From an uncultured Commensalibacter sp. (GTDB lineage: Bacteria; Pseudomonadota; Alphaproteobacteria; Acetobacterales; Acetobacteraceae), in contig CAMPDW010000002.1 in the NCBI GenBank assembly GCA_946699565.1, forward strand, positions 117,245 through 181,244: a stretch of DNA of 64,000 bases. Direction: 5' to 3'. The notes beneath the pieces are model-generated. The model was not told the origin of the DNA. It was given only the letters and a program-made list of their open reading frames with translations, and ran no database searches. Shown one piece after another: positions 1-9,082 of the stretch (position 1 is the first letter of the stretch; each line of letters starts with the position of its first letter). A program made the translations under genes and the position numbers.

Positions 1-3000
1 CCTGTGAATTTGATTATTCAGGTGCCCAAGCTTGTAAAGCTTTAAAAGAAGAAGGGTATCGCGTTATTTTATTAAACTCGAACCCTGCGACGATCATGAC
101 CGACCCAGATATGGCGGATGCGACTTATATTGAACCCATTACACCAGTCACAGTTGAACGTATTATTCTGAAAGAAAAACCTGATGCGATTTTACCAACC
201 ATGGGTGGGCAAACAGCATTAAATATCGCTATCTCCCTTACCAAATCAGGCTTTCTGGAAAAACATAATGTTGAATTAATCGGCGCAAAAGCGGATGTTA
301 TTGATCGTGCCGAAGACCGTTTAAAATTCCGTGAAACCATGAATGCTATCGGCATTGAAAGTCCACGCAGTGCAATTGCTCATTCAATAGAAGAAGCAAA
401 AAAAGCTATTAAGACAATCGGTTTACCAGTTGTTATTCGTCCCTCCTTTACGCTTGGTGGTTCTGGAGGTGGTATTGCTTATAATACTGATGAATTCGAA
501 GCAATCGTTAATGCCGGTTTAGAAGCCTCTCCAACGACAGAAGTCTTGATTGAAGAAAGTATTGTTGGATGGAAAGAATATGAAATGGAAGTTGTTCGCG
601 ATAAAGCCGATAATTGTATCATTATCTGTTCCATCGAAAATATTGATCCTATGGGAATTCATACTGGAGATTCTATTACCGTGGCACCTGCTTTAACGCT
701 AACGGATAAAGAATATCAGCGAATGCGAGATGCTTCCATTGCGTGTTTAAGAGCAATTGGAGTTGATACAGGGGGATCCAATGTGCAGTTTGGTTTAAAC
801 CCCAAAAACGGAAGAATGGCAATTATTGAAATGAACCCTCGCGTTTCACGTTCATCTGCTCTAGCTTCAAAAGCAACAGGTTTTCCTATTGCTAAAATTG
901 CGGCGAAATTAGCAATCGGTTATACCTTAGACGAGCTTTTAAATGATATTACCAAAACAACACCCGCTTCTTTTGAACCAACCATTGACTATGTTGTCGT
1001 AAAAATTCCTCGTTTTACCTTTGAGAAATTTCCTGGAACCCCTGCTTTACTAAATACAAGTATGAAATCCGTTGGTGAAGCAATGGCCATTGGACGCTGT
1101 TTTTCTGAAGCTCTTCAAAAAGGTTTACGTTCAATGGAAATTGGCCTGACAGGCCTTAATCCTGTTTCTGTTCCAGGAGATGGAGATGAAGATTCATTCC
1201 GCGCTGTTCTTTCCCAACCGAGACCCAATCGAATTCTTATGGCGGCCCAAGCCATTCGCTTAGGGATTTCCTTGGAACATATACATGACGCATGTCATTT
1301 CGATCTGTGGTTTTTACAGCAATTAAAACATATTGTTACAGTTGAAAAGCAAATCCAAAAAAATGGATTACCCTCTGACCCTTATGAATTAAGAGAAATC
1401 AAGGCTTTAGGTTTTTCAGATAAACAACTTGCTGAATTAACGGATAAATCTGAAAAAGAAATAGCACAATATAGAGATAAATTAAACGTTCATCCTGTTT
1501 ATAGACGTATTGATACATGCGCCGGTGAATTTACCTCTTTCACTTCGTATATGTATTCGACTTATGAAGGTGGTTTTAATATACCCATTTGTGAAAGTAA
1601 CCCTACTGATCGTGAAAAGATCATTATCCTAGGAGGTGGTCCAAACCGTATTGGACAGGGTATTGAATTTGATTATTGCTGTGTTCATGCCTCTTATGCT
1701 TTAAAAGAAGCCGGTTATGAAACTATTATGGTCAATTGTAATCCAGAAACCGTTTCCACTGATTATGATACTTCTGATCGTCTTTATTTTGAACCTTTAA
1801 CTGCAGAGGATGTTATTGCTCTTATTCATCGTGAACAAGAGAAAGGTACTTTAAAAGGTTGTATCGTCCAATATGGTGGTCAAACACCTTTAAAACTTTC
1901 TAAAGCTTTGGAAAAGGTCAATATTCCTTTATTGGGAACTCCAGCTGATGCCATTGACCTAGCTGAAGATCGTGAACGTTTTCAGGATTTATTAAAAAAG
2001 CTTGGATTACGTCAACCCTTAAATGGGATTGCCCATAATTCCAAAAATGCCGAAAAAGTAGCAGATGAAATTGGATATCCTGTAGTTGTTCGTCCTTCTT
2101 ATGTATTAGGGGGACGTGCTATGGAAATCGTTTATGACAAAAACAGCCTGCACCGTTATCTTAATGAAGTTCTTTTATCCGCAGGTGCTGATGTTTCTTC
2201 GGGTCCATTATTAATTGATCAATATTTAGACGATGCCATTGAAACCGATGTTGATTGTTTAGCGGATGGTGAGGATGTCTATGTTGCTGGTGTTATGGAG
2301 CACATTGAACAGGCTGGGATACATTCCGGTGACAGTGCCTGTTCAATTCCACCCTATACTCTATCACCTGCTTTGGTAACAGAACTTCAAGCACAGACCA
2401 CAACTTTGGCAAAAGCTTTGGGGATCGTTGGATTAATGAATGTTCAATATGCCATTAAAAACAATGAAATTTTCATTCTGGAAGTTAATCCACGTGCTTC
2501 AAGAACCGTTCCTTTCGTAGCCAAAGCAACTGGCGTACCTATTGCTAAAATTGGCGCAAGAATTATGGCTGGAGAGAAACTGAAATCTTTCTCTTTAAAA
2601 CAACGTTCTGTCAGGGGACATGTGGCCGTAAAAGAAGCTGTTTTTCCATTTGCACGCTTCCCTAATGTCGATATTATTCTTGGCCCTGAGATGCGTTCAA
2701 CAGGCGAAGTTATGGGAATTGATACCTCTTTCGAACGTGCTTTTGCTAAATCTCAGCTAAGTGCAGGCGTTGTTTTACCTTTATCTGGAACAGCTTTTCT
2801 TTCTGTTCGTCATAGTGATCGCCCATCTTTACTTTCTCTTGGACGAAAACTAGTTGAAATGGGCTTCAAAATCCTAGCTACACGTGGAACTGCTGAAACA
2901 TTAAAAAATGCCGGTATTGATGCAGATATTGTCAATAAGGTATTAGAAGGTCGTCCAAATTGTGTTGATGCTATTCTTTCTGGTAAAGTTCAATTAATTA

Positions 3001-3182
3001 TCAATACTGTTCAAGGAGCTCAAGCTACCGCCGATAGTTTTGATATTAGACACTCTGCCCTGACGCATAATATTCCCCATTATACAACTATGGCAGGGGC
3101 AGCAGCAGCCATTCATGCAATTGCCACTTTACGTGATCATCAGCTAGATGTAGCTCCTATTCAATCTTATTTTAATAACTAA
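1..3182 (+). CDS. carB: Carbamoyl-phosphate synthase large subunit, 5'-truncated by window edge
   Basis: Makes carbamoyl phosphate from bicarbonate, ATP and glutamine-derived ammonia for pyrimidine and arginine synthesis, as partner of CarA. The reading frame is open from base 3, where [14 protein letters not shown] matches the residues that follow the GxGPIxIGQA nucleotide loop, so about 23 N-terminal codons lie outside the window. About 1059 residues are visible, near the roughly 1075 of the family. Both ATP-grasp halves are present: [11 protein letters not shown] in the first, and [15 protein letters not shown] opening the second near base 1635. The last ~110 residues form the MGS-like allosteric domain ([10 protein letters not shown]). 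The internal ATG at base 96 is not the start. An intrinsic terminator follows 10 bases after the stop. Nothing looks damaged. Confidence 0.98.
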   Translation, partial: CEFDYSGAQACKALKEEGYRVILLNSNPATIMTDPDMADATYIEPITPVTVERIILKEKPDAILPTMGGQTALNIAISLTKSGFLEKHNVELIGAKADVIDRAEDRLKFRETMNAIGIESPRSAIAHSIEEAKKAIKTIGLPVVIRPSFTLGGSGGGIAYNTDEFEAIVNAGLEASPTTEVLIEESIVGWKEYEMEVVRDKADNCIIICSIENIDPMGIHTGDSITVAPALTLTDKEYQRMRDASIACLRAIGVDTGGSNVQFGLNPKNGRMAIIEMNPRVSRSSALASKATGFPIAKIAAKLAIGYTLDELLNDITKTTPASFEPTIDYVVVKIPRFTFEKFPGTPALLNTSMKSVGEAMAIGRCFSEALQKGLRSMEIGLTGLNPVSVPGDGDEDSFRAVLSQPRPNRILMAAQAIRLGISLEHIHDACHFDLWFLQQLKHIVTVEKQIQKNGLPSDPYELREIKALGFSDKQLAELTDKSEKEIAQYRDKLNVHPVYRRIDTCAGEFTSFTSYMYSTYEGGFNIPICESNPTDREKIIILGGGPNRIGQGIEFDYCCVHASYALKEAGYETIMVNCNPETVSTDYDTSDRLYFEPLTAEDVIALIHREQEKGTLKGCIVQYGGQTPLKLSKALEKVNIPLLGTPADAIDLAEDRERFQDLLKKLGLRQPLNGIAHNSKNAEKVADEIGYPVVVRPSYVLGGRAMEIVYDKNSLHRYLNEVLLSAGADVSSGPLLIDQYLDDAIETDVDCLADGEDVYVAGVMEHIEQAGIHSGDSACSIPPYTLSPALVTELQAQTTTLAKALGIVGLMNVQYAIKNNEIFILEVNPRASRTVPFVAKATGVPIAKIGARIMAGEKLKSFSLKQRSVRGHVAVKEAVFPFARFPNVDIILGPEMRSTGEVMGIDTSFERAFAKSQLSAGVVLPLSGTAFLSVRHSDRPSLLSLGRKLVEMGFKILATRGTAETLKNAGIDADIVNKVLEGRPNCVDAILSGKVQLIINTVQGAQATADSFDIRHSALTHNIPHYTTMAGAAAAIHAIATLRDHQLDVAPIQSYFNN

Positions 3183-3191
3183 AGTTCAAAC

Positions 3192-3233
3192 AAGAACAGA
3201 TTATTTCATTTCAATCTGTTCTTTTTCCTTTTA
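3192..3233 (+). terminator. Intrinsic terminator of carB
   Basis: An 11-bp perfect stem (3192-3202 with 3213-3223, core GAACAGATT/AATCTGTTC) encloses a 10-base loop and runs straight into a T-rich tract (TTTTTCCTTTT). It begins 10 bases after the carB stop, as expected of a Rho-independent terminator. Confidence 0.85.
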
Positions 3234-3259
3234 TAATTTGTTACCATAAATCTGATAAA

Positions 3260-3286
3260 AATATTTCTTGCACAAGAAGAAATATT
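3260..3286 (-). terminator. AT-rich hairpin, possible relic terminator of the decayed minus-strand gene
   Basis: A perfect 10-bp stem (AATATTTCTT / AAGAAATATT) has a 7-base loop. Read on the minus strand it runs into five T residues (TTTTTATC). It lies about 150 bases beyond the end of the decayed minus-strand reading frame and could have been its terminator. In such AT-rich sequence a chance hairpin is also possible. Confidence 0.35.
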
Positions 3287-3435
3287 ATTCCATTAGAAAA
3301 AACCTATCTTCTCACTAATAAATTGATGAAATAATGACATTTAAGTAATAAATTCTGTGAATAATTAGTTATTTCAATATTTGACCGTTTAAATTTATTA
3401 CCCTCGAAATATTATAGAACCTAAAGACTGATTAT

Positions 3436-3740
3436 CTAATATTTATATTCCCATTCTAGACGCTTGGATAAAATGATGTTGCAGGTATAAAACCAATCTT
3501 GATTATAGCCTTGTAAAACAATTTCTCTTACATGGGTTTGATAATGAAAGTGAATTTTTTCAAGAAATCACATTTATCCTCTCTTATTTCTTGGTTACTC
3601 TCGGGGATAATTCTTAATGAAAAATGATTCTAACTCAAATAAATCAACCGTTTTGTCAAAAAGCCCATATTCAATAACCAATCAATCTTTTCATTTGAAA
3701 ATTGAAATTGCTGTTGAGGATAACTTGCTCATTTCAATTT
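3436..3740 (-). pseudogene. Decayed minus-strand protein gene of unknown family
   Basis: No intact ORF exists here, but the minus strand carries consecutive protein-like stretches in alternating frames. The upstream piece reads NEKIDWLLNMGF. Another frame continues with DKTVDLFELESFFIKNY. After more shifts comes HYQTHVREIVLQGYNQDW, ending in SKRLEWEYKY and a TAG at 3436-3438. The pieces follow one another without gaps and have globular-protein composition (many W, Y and charged residues), unlike translated noise, which suggests one gene broken by at least two or three frameshifts. I do not recognise the family. The upstream limit is unclear. It is antisense to nothing and fills the gap between carB and greA. 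Confidence 0.45.
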
Positions 3741-3810
3741 ATCTTCATAAAATAAAATTAATAGATTTGAGAATTGATTTAGAAATAAAATAATGTAATA
3801 TATACAAAAA

Positions 3811-3839
3811 TTTTATTTATAGAAAACTTAGTATATAAT
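3811..3839 (+). promoter_or_regulatory. Candidate sigma70-type promoter of greA
   Basis: A perfect TATAAT at 3834-3839 is preceded at 17 bases by the weak -35 hexamer TTTTAT (3811-3816). The start site would fall about 60 bases before the greA start codon. Perfect -10 boxes occur by chance in sequence this AT-rich, so this is only a candidate. Confidence 0.35.
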
Positions 3840-3906
3840 GACAACGTTATTCTATAAAATATTTTTATTAGACCATTGATCATCTGTTTCTTAAAGGACA
3901 TGAATT

Positions 3907-4380
3907 TTGCAAAAATTTCCAATGACGGCTCAAGGGCTACAACGTCTGGAAGAAGAGCTACGAAGACTTAAAGATAAAGAAAGACCAGAAATCATCCGTG
4001 CTATTGCTGAAGCACGCAGTCATGGTGATCTTTCCGAAAATGCAGAATATGAAGCCGCACGCGAACGTCAATCTTTTACAGAAGGACGTATTTTGGAACT
4101 CGAACAAATTATTTCATCCGCTCAGGTTATTGATCCATCAAGTTTATCTGGGAATACTGTTAAATTTGGCGCTAAAGTTGTCTTGATTGATGAAGAAACA
4201 GAAAAAAAATCTACATTCCAAATTGTCGGATTACATGAAGCTGATATTAAATTAGGTTTATTATCGATATCTTCTCCATTGGCAAAAGCACTTATTGGAA
4301 AAGAAAAAGGTACAACGATTTCCGTTCCTGCACCTGGCGGTGATCGATCTTATGAAATCCTTGATATTATTTACGCATAA
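3907..4380 (+). CDS. greA: Transcription elongation factor GreA (TTG start)
   Basis: Rescues backtracked RNA polymerase by stimulating cleavage of the nascent RNA 3' end. The 157 residues match the family length. The N-terminal antiparallel coiled coil (about residues 1-75) carries the conserved [14 protein letters not shown] tip, with its acidic residues that coordinate catalytic Mg2+. The C-terminal FKBP-like domain includes [13 protein letters not shown]. The start is TTG at 3907: AAAGGA at 3893-3898 sits 8 bases upstream. The nearby ATG at 3900 is out of frame and too close to that site. An in-frame ATG at 3922 would remove the conserved N-terminus. The ammonia-lyase gene starts 15 bases downstream, so the two are probably co-transcribed. 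Confidence 0.97.
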   Translation: MQKFPMTAQGLQRLEEELRRLKDKERPEIIRAIAEARSHGDLSENAEYEAARERQSFTEGRILELEQIISSAQVIDPSSLSGNTVKFGAKVVLIDEETEKKSTFQIVGLHEADIKLGLLSISSPLAKALIGKEKGTTISVPAPGGDRSYEILDIIYA

Positions 4381-4395
4381 ACCTGATTTATAAAA

Positions 4396-5598
4396 ATGAT
4401 TTCTATTAATGATATCTATGATGCTGCTCAACGAATAAATAAAAATATTATTCGGACACCAACTTTATTTTGCCAATCTCTTTCAAAAAGAATAAATGCA
4501 AATATTACTTTAAAGCTTGAAAATCTTCAAGCTGTTGGTTCTTTCAAAGAGCGTGGGGCAGCTAATCGACTTGCTTTATTAACGAATAAAGAAAAAAAAC
4601 GTGGTGTTATAACAGTTTCCGCTGGAAACCATGCGCAAGGCGTAGCTCGTCATGCACAATTATTAGGTATTGATGCAATTATTGTCATGCCCAAATTTAC
4701 CCCTGTTACTAAAATCAATAGAACAGCAGCCTGGGGTGCCAAAATTGTTCTAGAGGGAGAAGATTTCGCCGAAGCCACACAATATGCCAATAAACTTGCT
4801 TCAGAAGATGGAAGGATTTTAATTCATCCCTATGATGATCCTGCAGTCATGTCTGGTCAAGGAACCTTAGCTTTAGAAATGTTTGAAGATATCAAATCTG
4901 ATCTTGATTATCTAATCGTTCCAATTGGTGGCGGTGGTTTAATTTCTGGTTGTGCCGTAGTTACGGCGGCTTTACGCCCTTATACGAAAATTATCGGCGT
5001 TCAAAGTGATCGTTATTTTTCCTATTCTTTTTCTACTCATAAAGCCTTAAATCCTCCTGGGGGAGCAACAATAGCCGAGGGTATAGCCGTTCGTAAATTA
5101 GGAACTTATCCTTTTGAGGTTATTAAAAAATATGTAGAAGATATTGTTTCTGTTCCTGAAGAAGCAATTGAGGATTCCATTACCTTAATTGCCGAACATG
5201 CCAAGCAAATTACTGAAGGGGCTGGTGCGAGTGGTTTAGCCGCAGTTTTAACGAATCCTAAACGATTTAAAGGCAAGAACATTGCTTTTCCAATCAGCGG
5301 CGGCAATATCGATACGCGTATTCTTGCCAATACCTTACTTCGTACTCTTTTACGAGAAGGTAGATTATTACGTTTAAGATTTTCTATTCCTGATCGTCCA
5401 GGTGTATTAGCAGATATTTCACATATTATTGGAACTGAAAAAGGCGGAAATATTATTGAAGTTTCCCATCAGCGTTTATTCTCTACCTCTAGCGTACAAT
5501 CTGCAATTCTTGAGATCATGGCAGAAGCACGTAGTGCTGAACATGCAGAAGAAATTATTCAGAAATTACGAGAAAAATATACTGTCGAAAGAATTTAA
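4396..5598 (+). CDS. ilvA: Threonine ammonia-lyase (PLP-dependent, with C-terminal ACT domain)
   Basis: Deaminates threonine to 2-oxobutanoate, the first step of isoleucine synthesis, and may also act on serine. The fold-type II PLP domain covers about residues 1-320. SFKERGA holds the Schiff-base lysine (K51), SAGNHAQG (75-82) binds substrate, and PIGGGGL (176-182) binds the PLP phosphate. A single ACT domain follows (about 325-400, FSIPDRPGVLADI), the usual site of amino-acid feedback. The 400-residue length fits the one-ACT class rather than the 510-residue E. coli IlvA, so a catabolic TdcB-like role is not excluded. It follows greA by 15 bases and has only a weak ribosome-binding site. 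No terminator is obvious downstream. Confidence 0.9.
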   Translation: MISINDIYDAAQRINKNIIRTPTLFCQSLSKRINANITLKLENLQAVGSFKERGAANRLALLTNKEKKRGVITVSAGNHAQGVARHAQLLGIDAIIVMPKFTPVTKINRTAAWGAKIVLEGEDFAEATQYANKLASEDGRILIHPYDDPAVMSGQGTLALEMFEDIKSDLDYLIVPIGGGGLISGCAVVTAALRPYTKIIGVQSDRYFSYSFSTHKALNPPGGATIAEGIAVRKLGTYPFEVIKKYVEDIVSVPEEAIEDSITLIAEHAKQITEGAGASGLAAVLTNPKRFKGKNIAFPISGGNIDTRILANTLLRTLLREGRLLRLRFSIPDRPGVLADISHIIGTEKGGNIIEVSHQRLFSTSSVQSAILEIMAEARSAEHAEEIIQKLREKYTVERI

Positions 5599-5670
5599 GT
5601 ATAATTATTTAAATAAAAACGAATTTTGTCACTTTTTATTTAAATAATATTTTATAACTTAATATCTTAT

Positions 5671-6765
5671 GTCCTTTTTTATTTTTTTATTGTAGATATC
5701 CGCAATAGATTAGGTCATTTTCTTAGCTTTTTTACCTCAACAAAATTATTGGTAAGTTAATAAAATTAGTTTTATTATAACCCTAGCTAGATTAACCAAC
5801 GTCATCATAACCACTTTGTAAGTATAATGATTGACCATATCCATTATAAAAAAATATTAATATTTTAGTTACAATCAGTATTATTATTGGTTGTTATTTT
5901 ATCTATCATTATTCTAATTTCCCTATTACAGCTTTATCCTAGATTTTAATTACAATTGCAGAAGCAACTATATCCTTTACTACCATAAGCATTACAATAG
6001 GATTAGTAATCTGATCAATTTAATTTACTAGATAGGCCATAATGAATCGTTTAATCATACAAGAAATACCTGTGCTACACTTATTGCTGAAATTACAAGC
6101 TATTTTTATTTTAATGAGCTATTCAGCAATATTAGTAATTTCTACATTTTCCTTAATTCCCATCAAACAAATTAATAATAAAATAGCAATCAAATCTAAA
6201 CCTTTTTCAAATTTTTTCAAAAATAAAAATTTTTTTGTTCTTACCATTACGATTAGCTTATTGCATCTTGGTAATGCAAGCAATATTATCTCTTTTAAGT
6301 CAGTCAATAATAACAAATAATATCATTAAAAACCAGGATCCTATGCTGCACCTACCATAATAAACATTTAAAACAACCATAATGCCTATAGCTTTTATTG
6401 CAGCATATCTTACAAGACATTACGGTCATAAACCTATTTTTAGTATTGCCTTGATGGCTTTAACACTTCGAGGCTTATTGATTAGACTTATTCAAAATCC
6501 TTTTATTTTAATTCCTGCTGAAACCCTAGATGGGATTAGTGCGGGTTTAATCGGTGTAGCCGCCCAAGTTTGGCTGTAAAAATATTACAAGGATCAGGAC
6601 GTTTTAACACTGGATTGAATATAATATTTATGTTACAAAAAATTTTATACCACAACTTGTCATTCTTTAGCAGGGATGAAAAACAAAATGTTACAGATAT
6701 AATAAATGTTTTTTATGTCTTGCTTTTATTGCATTCTGCACCCTGATTTTTTGGTTAAGTATAAC
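5671..6765 (+). pseudogene. Decayed MFS transporter gene
   Basis: A 12-helix major facilitator gene can be followed through several frames with in-frame stops. It opens with FFIVDIRNRLGHFLSFF near 5675, recalling the first helix of MFS proteins. Around 6042 one frame gives NESFNHTRNTCATLIAEITS, resembling the NEAFNHAGN segment of this family. It then shifts to ILMSYSAILVISTFSLIP. From 6382 a clean stretch reads FIAAYLTRHYGHKPIFSIAL and AETLDGISAGLIGVAAQVW, then KILQGSGRFNTGLNI after a stop, and hydrophobic fragments to about 6765. At least four frameshifts and several stops preclude a product. The substrate cannot be inferred. Short ORFs at 6042-6320 and 6382-6579 are fragments of it. Confidence 0.85.
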
Positions 6766-6789
6766 ATATAACCGTTCTTGTTTGTGAAT

Positions 6790-7167
6790 TCACACTTTTT
6801 CAAATTGCAAAGCTATTCCATTTATACAATAACGTTCCTCAGTAGGTGCAGGCCCATCTTTGAAAAGATGTCCTAAATGAGCCTCACAATTTGCACAATG
6901 GACTTCAATTCGTTTCATATTATGGCTTGTATCAAGCTTTGTTCCAATGGAACCACTAATGACAGTAAAAAAAGATGGCCAACCACATCCACTTTCATAT
7001 TTCATACCAGCTTTAAATAAAGGCGCATGACAACCAGCACATTTATAAACACCATCTCTCCACTCATAATTTAATGGACTACTACCAGGAGCTTCAGTTC
7101 CATTATCTCTAATTACATGAAGTTGTTCCGAAGATAATTCTGTTAACCATAAATTTTCTTTTTTCAT
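6790..7167 (-). CDS. msrB: Peptide-methionine (R)-S-oxide reductase MsrB
   Basis: Reduces the R epimer of methionine sulfoxide in oxidised proteins back to methionine, using thioredoxin. The 125 residues cover the whole single-domain family. Two CxxC pairs that bind structural zinc are present (C43/C46 in KCAGC and C91/C94 in CANC). The catalytic cysteine is C114 in ERYCING, and GCGWPSF carries C61, a likely resolving cysteine. It stands alone on the minus strand between the ruined MFS gene and the divergent gpmI, so it needs its own promoter in the 307-base gap upstream. Only a weak AAGGTT precedes the ATG at about 8 bases. Confidence 0.97.
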   Translation of the reverse strand: MKKENLWLTELSSEQLHVIRDNGTEAPGSSPLNYEWRDGVYKCAGCHAPLFKAGMKYESGCGWPSFFTVISGSIGTKLDTSHNMKRIEVHCANCEAHLGHLFKDGPAPTEERYCINGIALQFEKV

Positions 7168-7474
7168 AAATTTTAACCTTGATATAATGTAAATTCATTT
7201 GAAATAAAAAAACTAATTAACTATTTTTGTAATATCACCATTTATCTCATTACGTAAAGTAACTAATTTATTATGTAAAAATTGATATTTTAATTTTTAA
7301 TTACTACATAAATAAAATGAATTTCCTTTTTAATATGAATGACTACGATTATACTTTTATTAAATTCAGGTTGCATTCAGTTCACTACTTAACTAAATTT
7401 TATTTAATATATACTCAATACAAAATAAAAGAAATTCTTATCAAAAATTAAAGAACAAATTAACAGGACATAAA
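7168..7474. other. Divergent intergenic region between msrB and gpmI
   Basis: AT-rich stretch that must hold the promoters of both divergent genes. On the gpmI side AGGA (7465-7468) lies 6 bases before the ATG and is a good ribosome-binding site. TTGCAT at 7371-7376 could be a -35 box, but the best -10 at proper spacing is weak (TAAATT). I see no hidden gene or strong hairpin. Confidence 0.5.
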
Positions 7475-9007
7475 ATGACACAAAAAAAATACCGCCCGGT
7501 TATGCTAACTATCCTTGATGGATTTGGATATAACCCTAATAAAAAAGATAATGCTATCGCAAACGCTAATATTCCTAATATCGATGCTCTTTTTAAAAAT
7601 TCCCCTCATGCCCTTCTTAAAGCAAGCAATGAAGATGTAGGTTTACCTCATGGACAAATGGGAAATTCAGAAGTCGGTCATATGAATATCGGTGCTGGTC
7701 GTGTTATTATGCAAGAACTTCCAAAAATTACATATGCCATTAAAAATGGAAGCATTCTTGAAAAACCTTTATTCAAAGAATTTGTTGAAACCTTAAAGAA
7801 AAATGGCAAAACCTGTCATTTAATGGGACTTTTCTCACCAGGGGGTGTTCACGCACATCAGAAACACGCCATTGGTTTAGCAAAAGCTTTACATAATTAT
7901 GGTATTAAAATTGCATTACATGTCTTTACAGATGGACGAGATACTCCCCCTGAATCAGCAAAAAGCTATATTGAAGCCGCTTTAAAAGAAATTCCCCAAG
8001 ATGTAAAGATTGCTACAATTTCAGGGCGTTATTATGCAATGGATCGTGATAAACGCTGGGATCGTGTTGAAAAAGCCTATAATGTTATTGTTGAAGGTAA
8101 AGGCCCTCATCAGACAGATGCATTAACGGCAATCTCGGAATCTTATAACAAAAAAGTTACCGATGAATTCATCGTGCCAACCGTTATTAACGATTATAAA
8201 GGAATGGAAGATCAAGATGCTATTCTATCTTTCAATTTCCGTGCTGATCGCATTCGACAGTTAATGGATGCTTTATTAGAACCTGATTTTGCAGGATTTA
8301 AACGCTCCAAAACTATTCATTTCTCTAAAATATTAGGAATGACCCAATATAGCGATACCTTAATCAAAAAAATGGGCGTATTATTTCCACCAGAGACTTT
8401 ATCAAATGTCTTAGGTGAAATTGTTTCCAATGCTGGATTAAAACAACTTAGAGCCGCAGAAACAGAAAAATATCCTCATGTTACTTATTTCTTGAATGGT
8501 GGTCGTGAAAAACCTTTCCCTGGTGAAGATCGTATTCTTGTCAATTCACCAAAGGTTGCAACTTATGATCTTCAACCTGAAATGTCCGCTCCTGAATTAA
8601 CCGAGAAAGTTGTAAATGCTATCAACAGTAAAAAATATGATTTGATCGTTGTAAATTTCGCCAACCCTGATATGGTTGGTCATACAGGTAAAATCGAAGC
8701 TGCTATTAAAGCGGTTGAAGCTGTTGACAAAGCTATTGGTAAAATTGTTCCAGCCATCAGAAAACAATATGGCGCATTGATTATCACAGCCGATCATGGA
8801 AATTGTGAAAAGATGGTGGATGAAAAAACAGGTGAACCCCATACCCAACATACACTTGACAAGGTTCCCGTTATTCTTGACGGCGTTGAAAACGTAAAGC
8901 TTCATGATGGAAGATTGGCTGATCTTGCACCAACTATCTTGAAATTAATGAATTTACCTCAACCCGAAGAAATGACAGGAAAATCGCTTATTAATAATTA
9001 CAATTAA
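7475..9007 (+). CDS. gpmI: 2,3-bisphosphoglycerate-independent phosphoglycerate mutase
   Basis: Interconverts 3- and 2-phosphoglycerate in glycolysis and gluconeogenesis through a phosphoserine intermediate and two metal ions, needing no bisphosphoglycerate cofactor. The 510 residues match the family. LTILDGFGYN gives the first metal-binding aspartate (D15), GNSEVGHMNIGAGR holds the nucleophile S65, and TADHGNCE near the C-terminus is the second metal cluster of the alkaline-phosphatase superfamily fold. A strong ribosome-binding site (AGGA, 6 bases) supports the start. A terminator follows 19 bases after the stop, so the gene is probably monocistronic. Confidence 0.98.
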   Translation: MTQKKYRPVMLTILDGFGYNPNKKDNAIANANIPNIDALFKNSPHALLKASNEDVGLPHGQMGNSEVGHMNIGAGRVIMQELPKITYAIKNGSILEKPLFKEFVETLKKNGKTCHLMGLFSPGGVHAHQKHAIGLAKALHNYGIKIALHVFTDGRDTPPESAKSYIEAALKEIPQDVKIATISGRYYAMDRDKRWDRVEKAYNVIVEGKGPHQTDALTAISESYNKKVTDEFIVPTVINDYKGMEDQDAILSFNFRADRIRQLMDALLEPDFAGFKRSKTIHFSKILGMTQYSDTLIKKMGVLFPPETLSNVLGEIVSNAGLKQLRAAETEKYPHVTYFLNGGREKPFPGEDRILVNSPKVATYDLQPEMSAPELTEKVVNAINSKKYDLIVVNFANPDMVGHTGKIEAAIKAVEAVDKAIGKIVPAIRKQYGALIITADHGNCEKMVDEKTGEPHTQHTLDKVPVILDGVENVKLHDGRLADLAPTILKLMNLPQPEEMTGKSLINNYN

Positions 9008-9026
9008 TCAAACACATTCTTTTTTC

Positions 9027-9064
9027 AAAACCTTTAAGATATATTTCATTTTAAAGGTTTTTTA
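9027..9064 (+). terminator. Intrinsic terminator of gpmI
   Basis: An 11-bp perfect stem (AAAACCTTTAA at 9027-9037 with TTAAAGGTTTT at 9051-9061) has a 13-base loop and ends in a T run. It lies between gpmI and the envC-like gene, 19 bases after the gpmI stop. Confidence 0.8.
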
Positions 9065-9082
9065 TCTTTAAATAAATATTTT

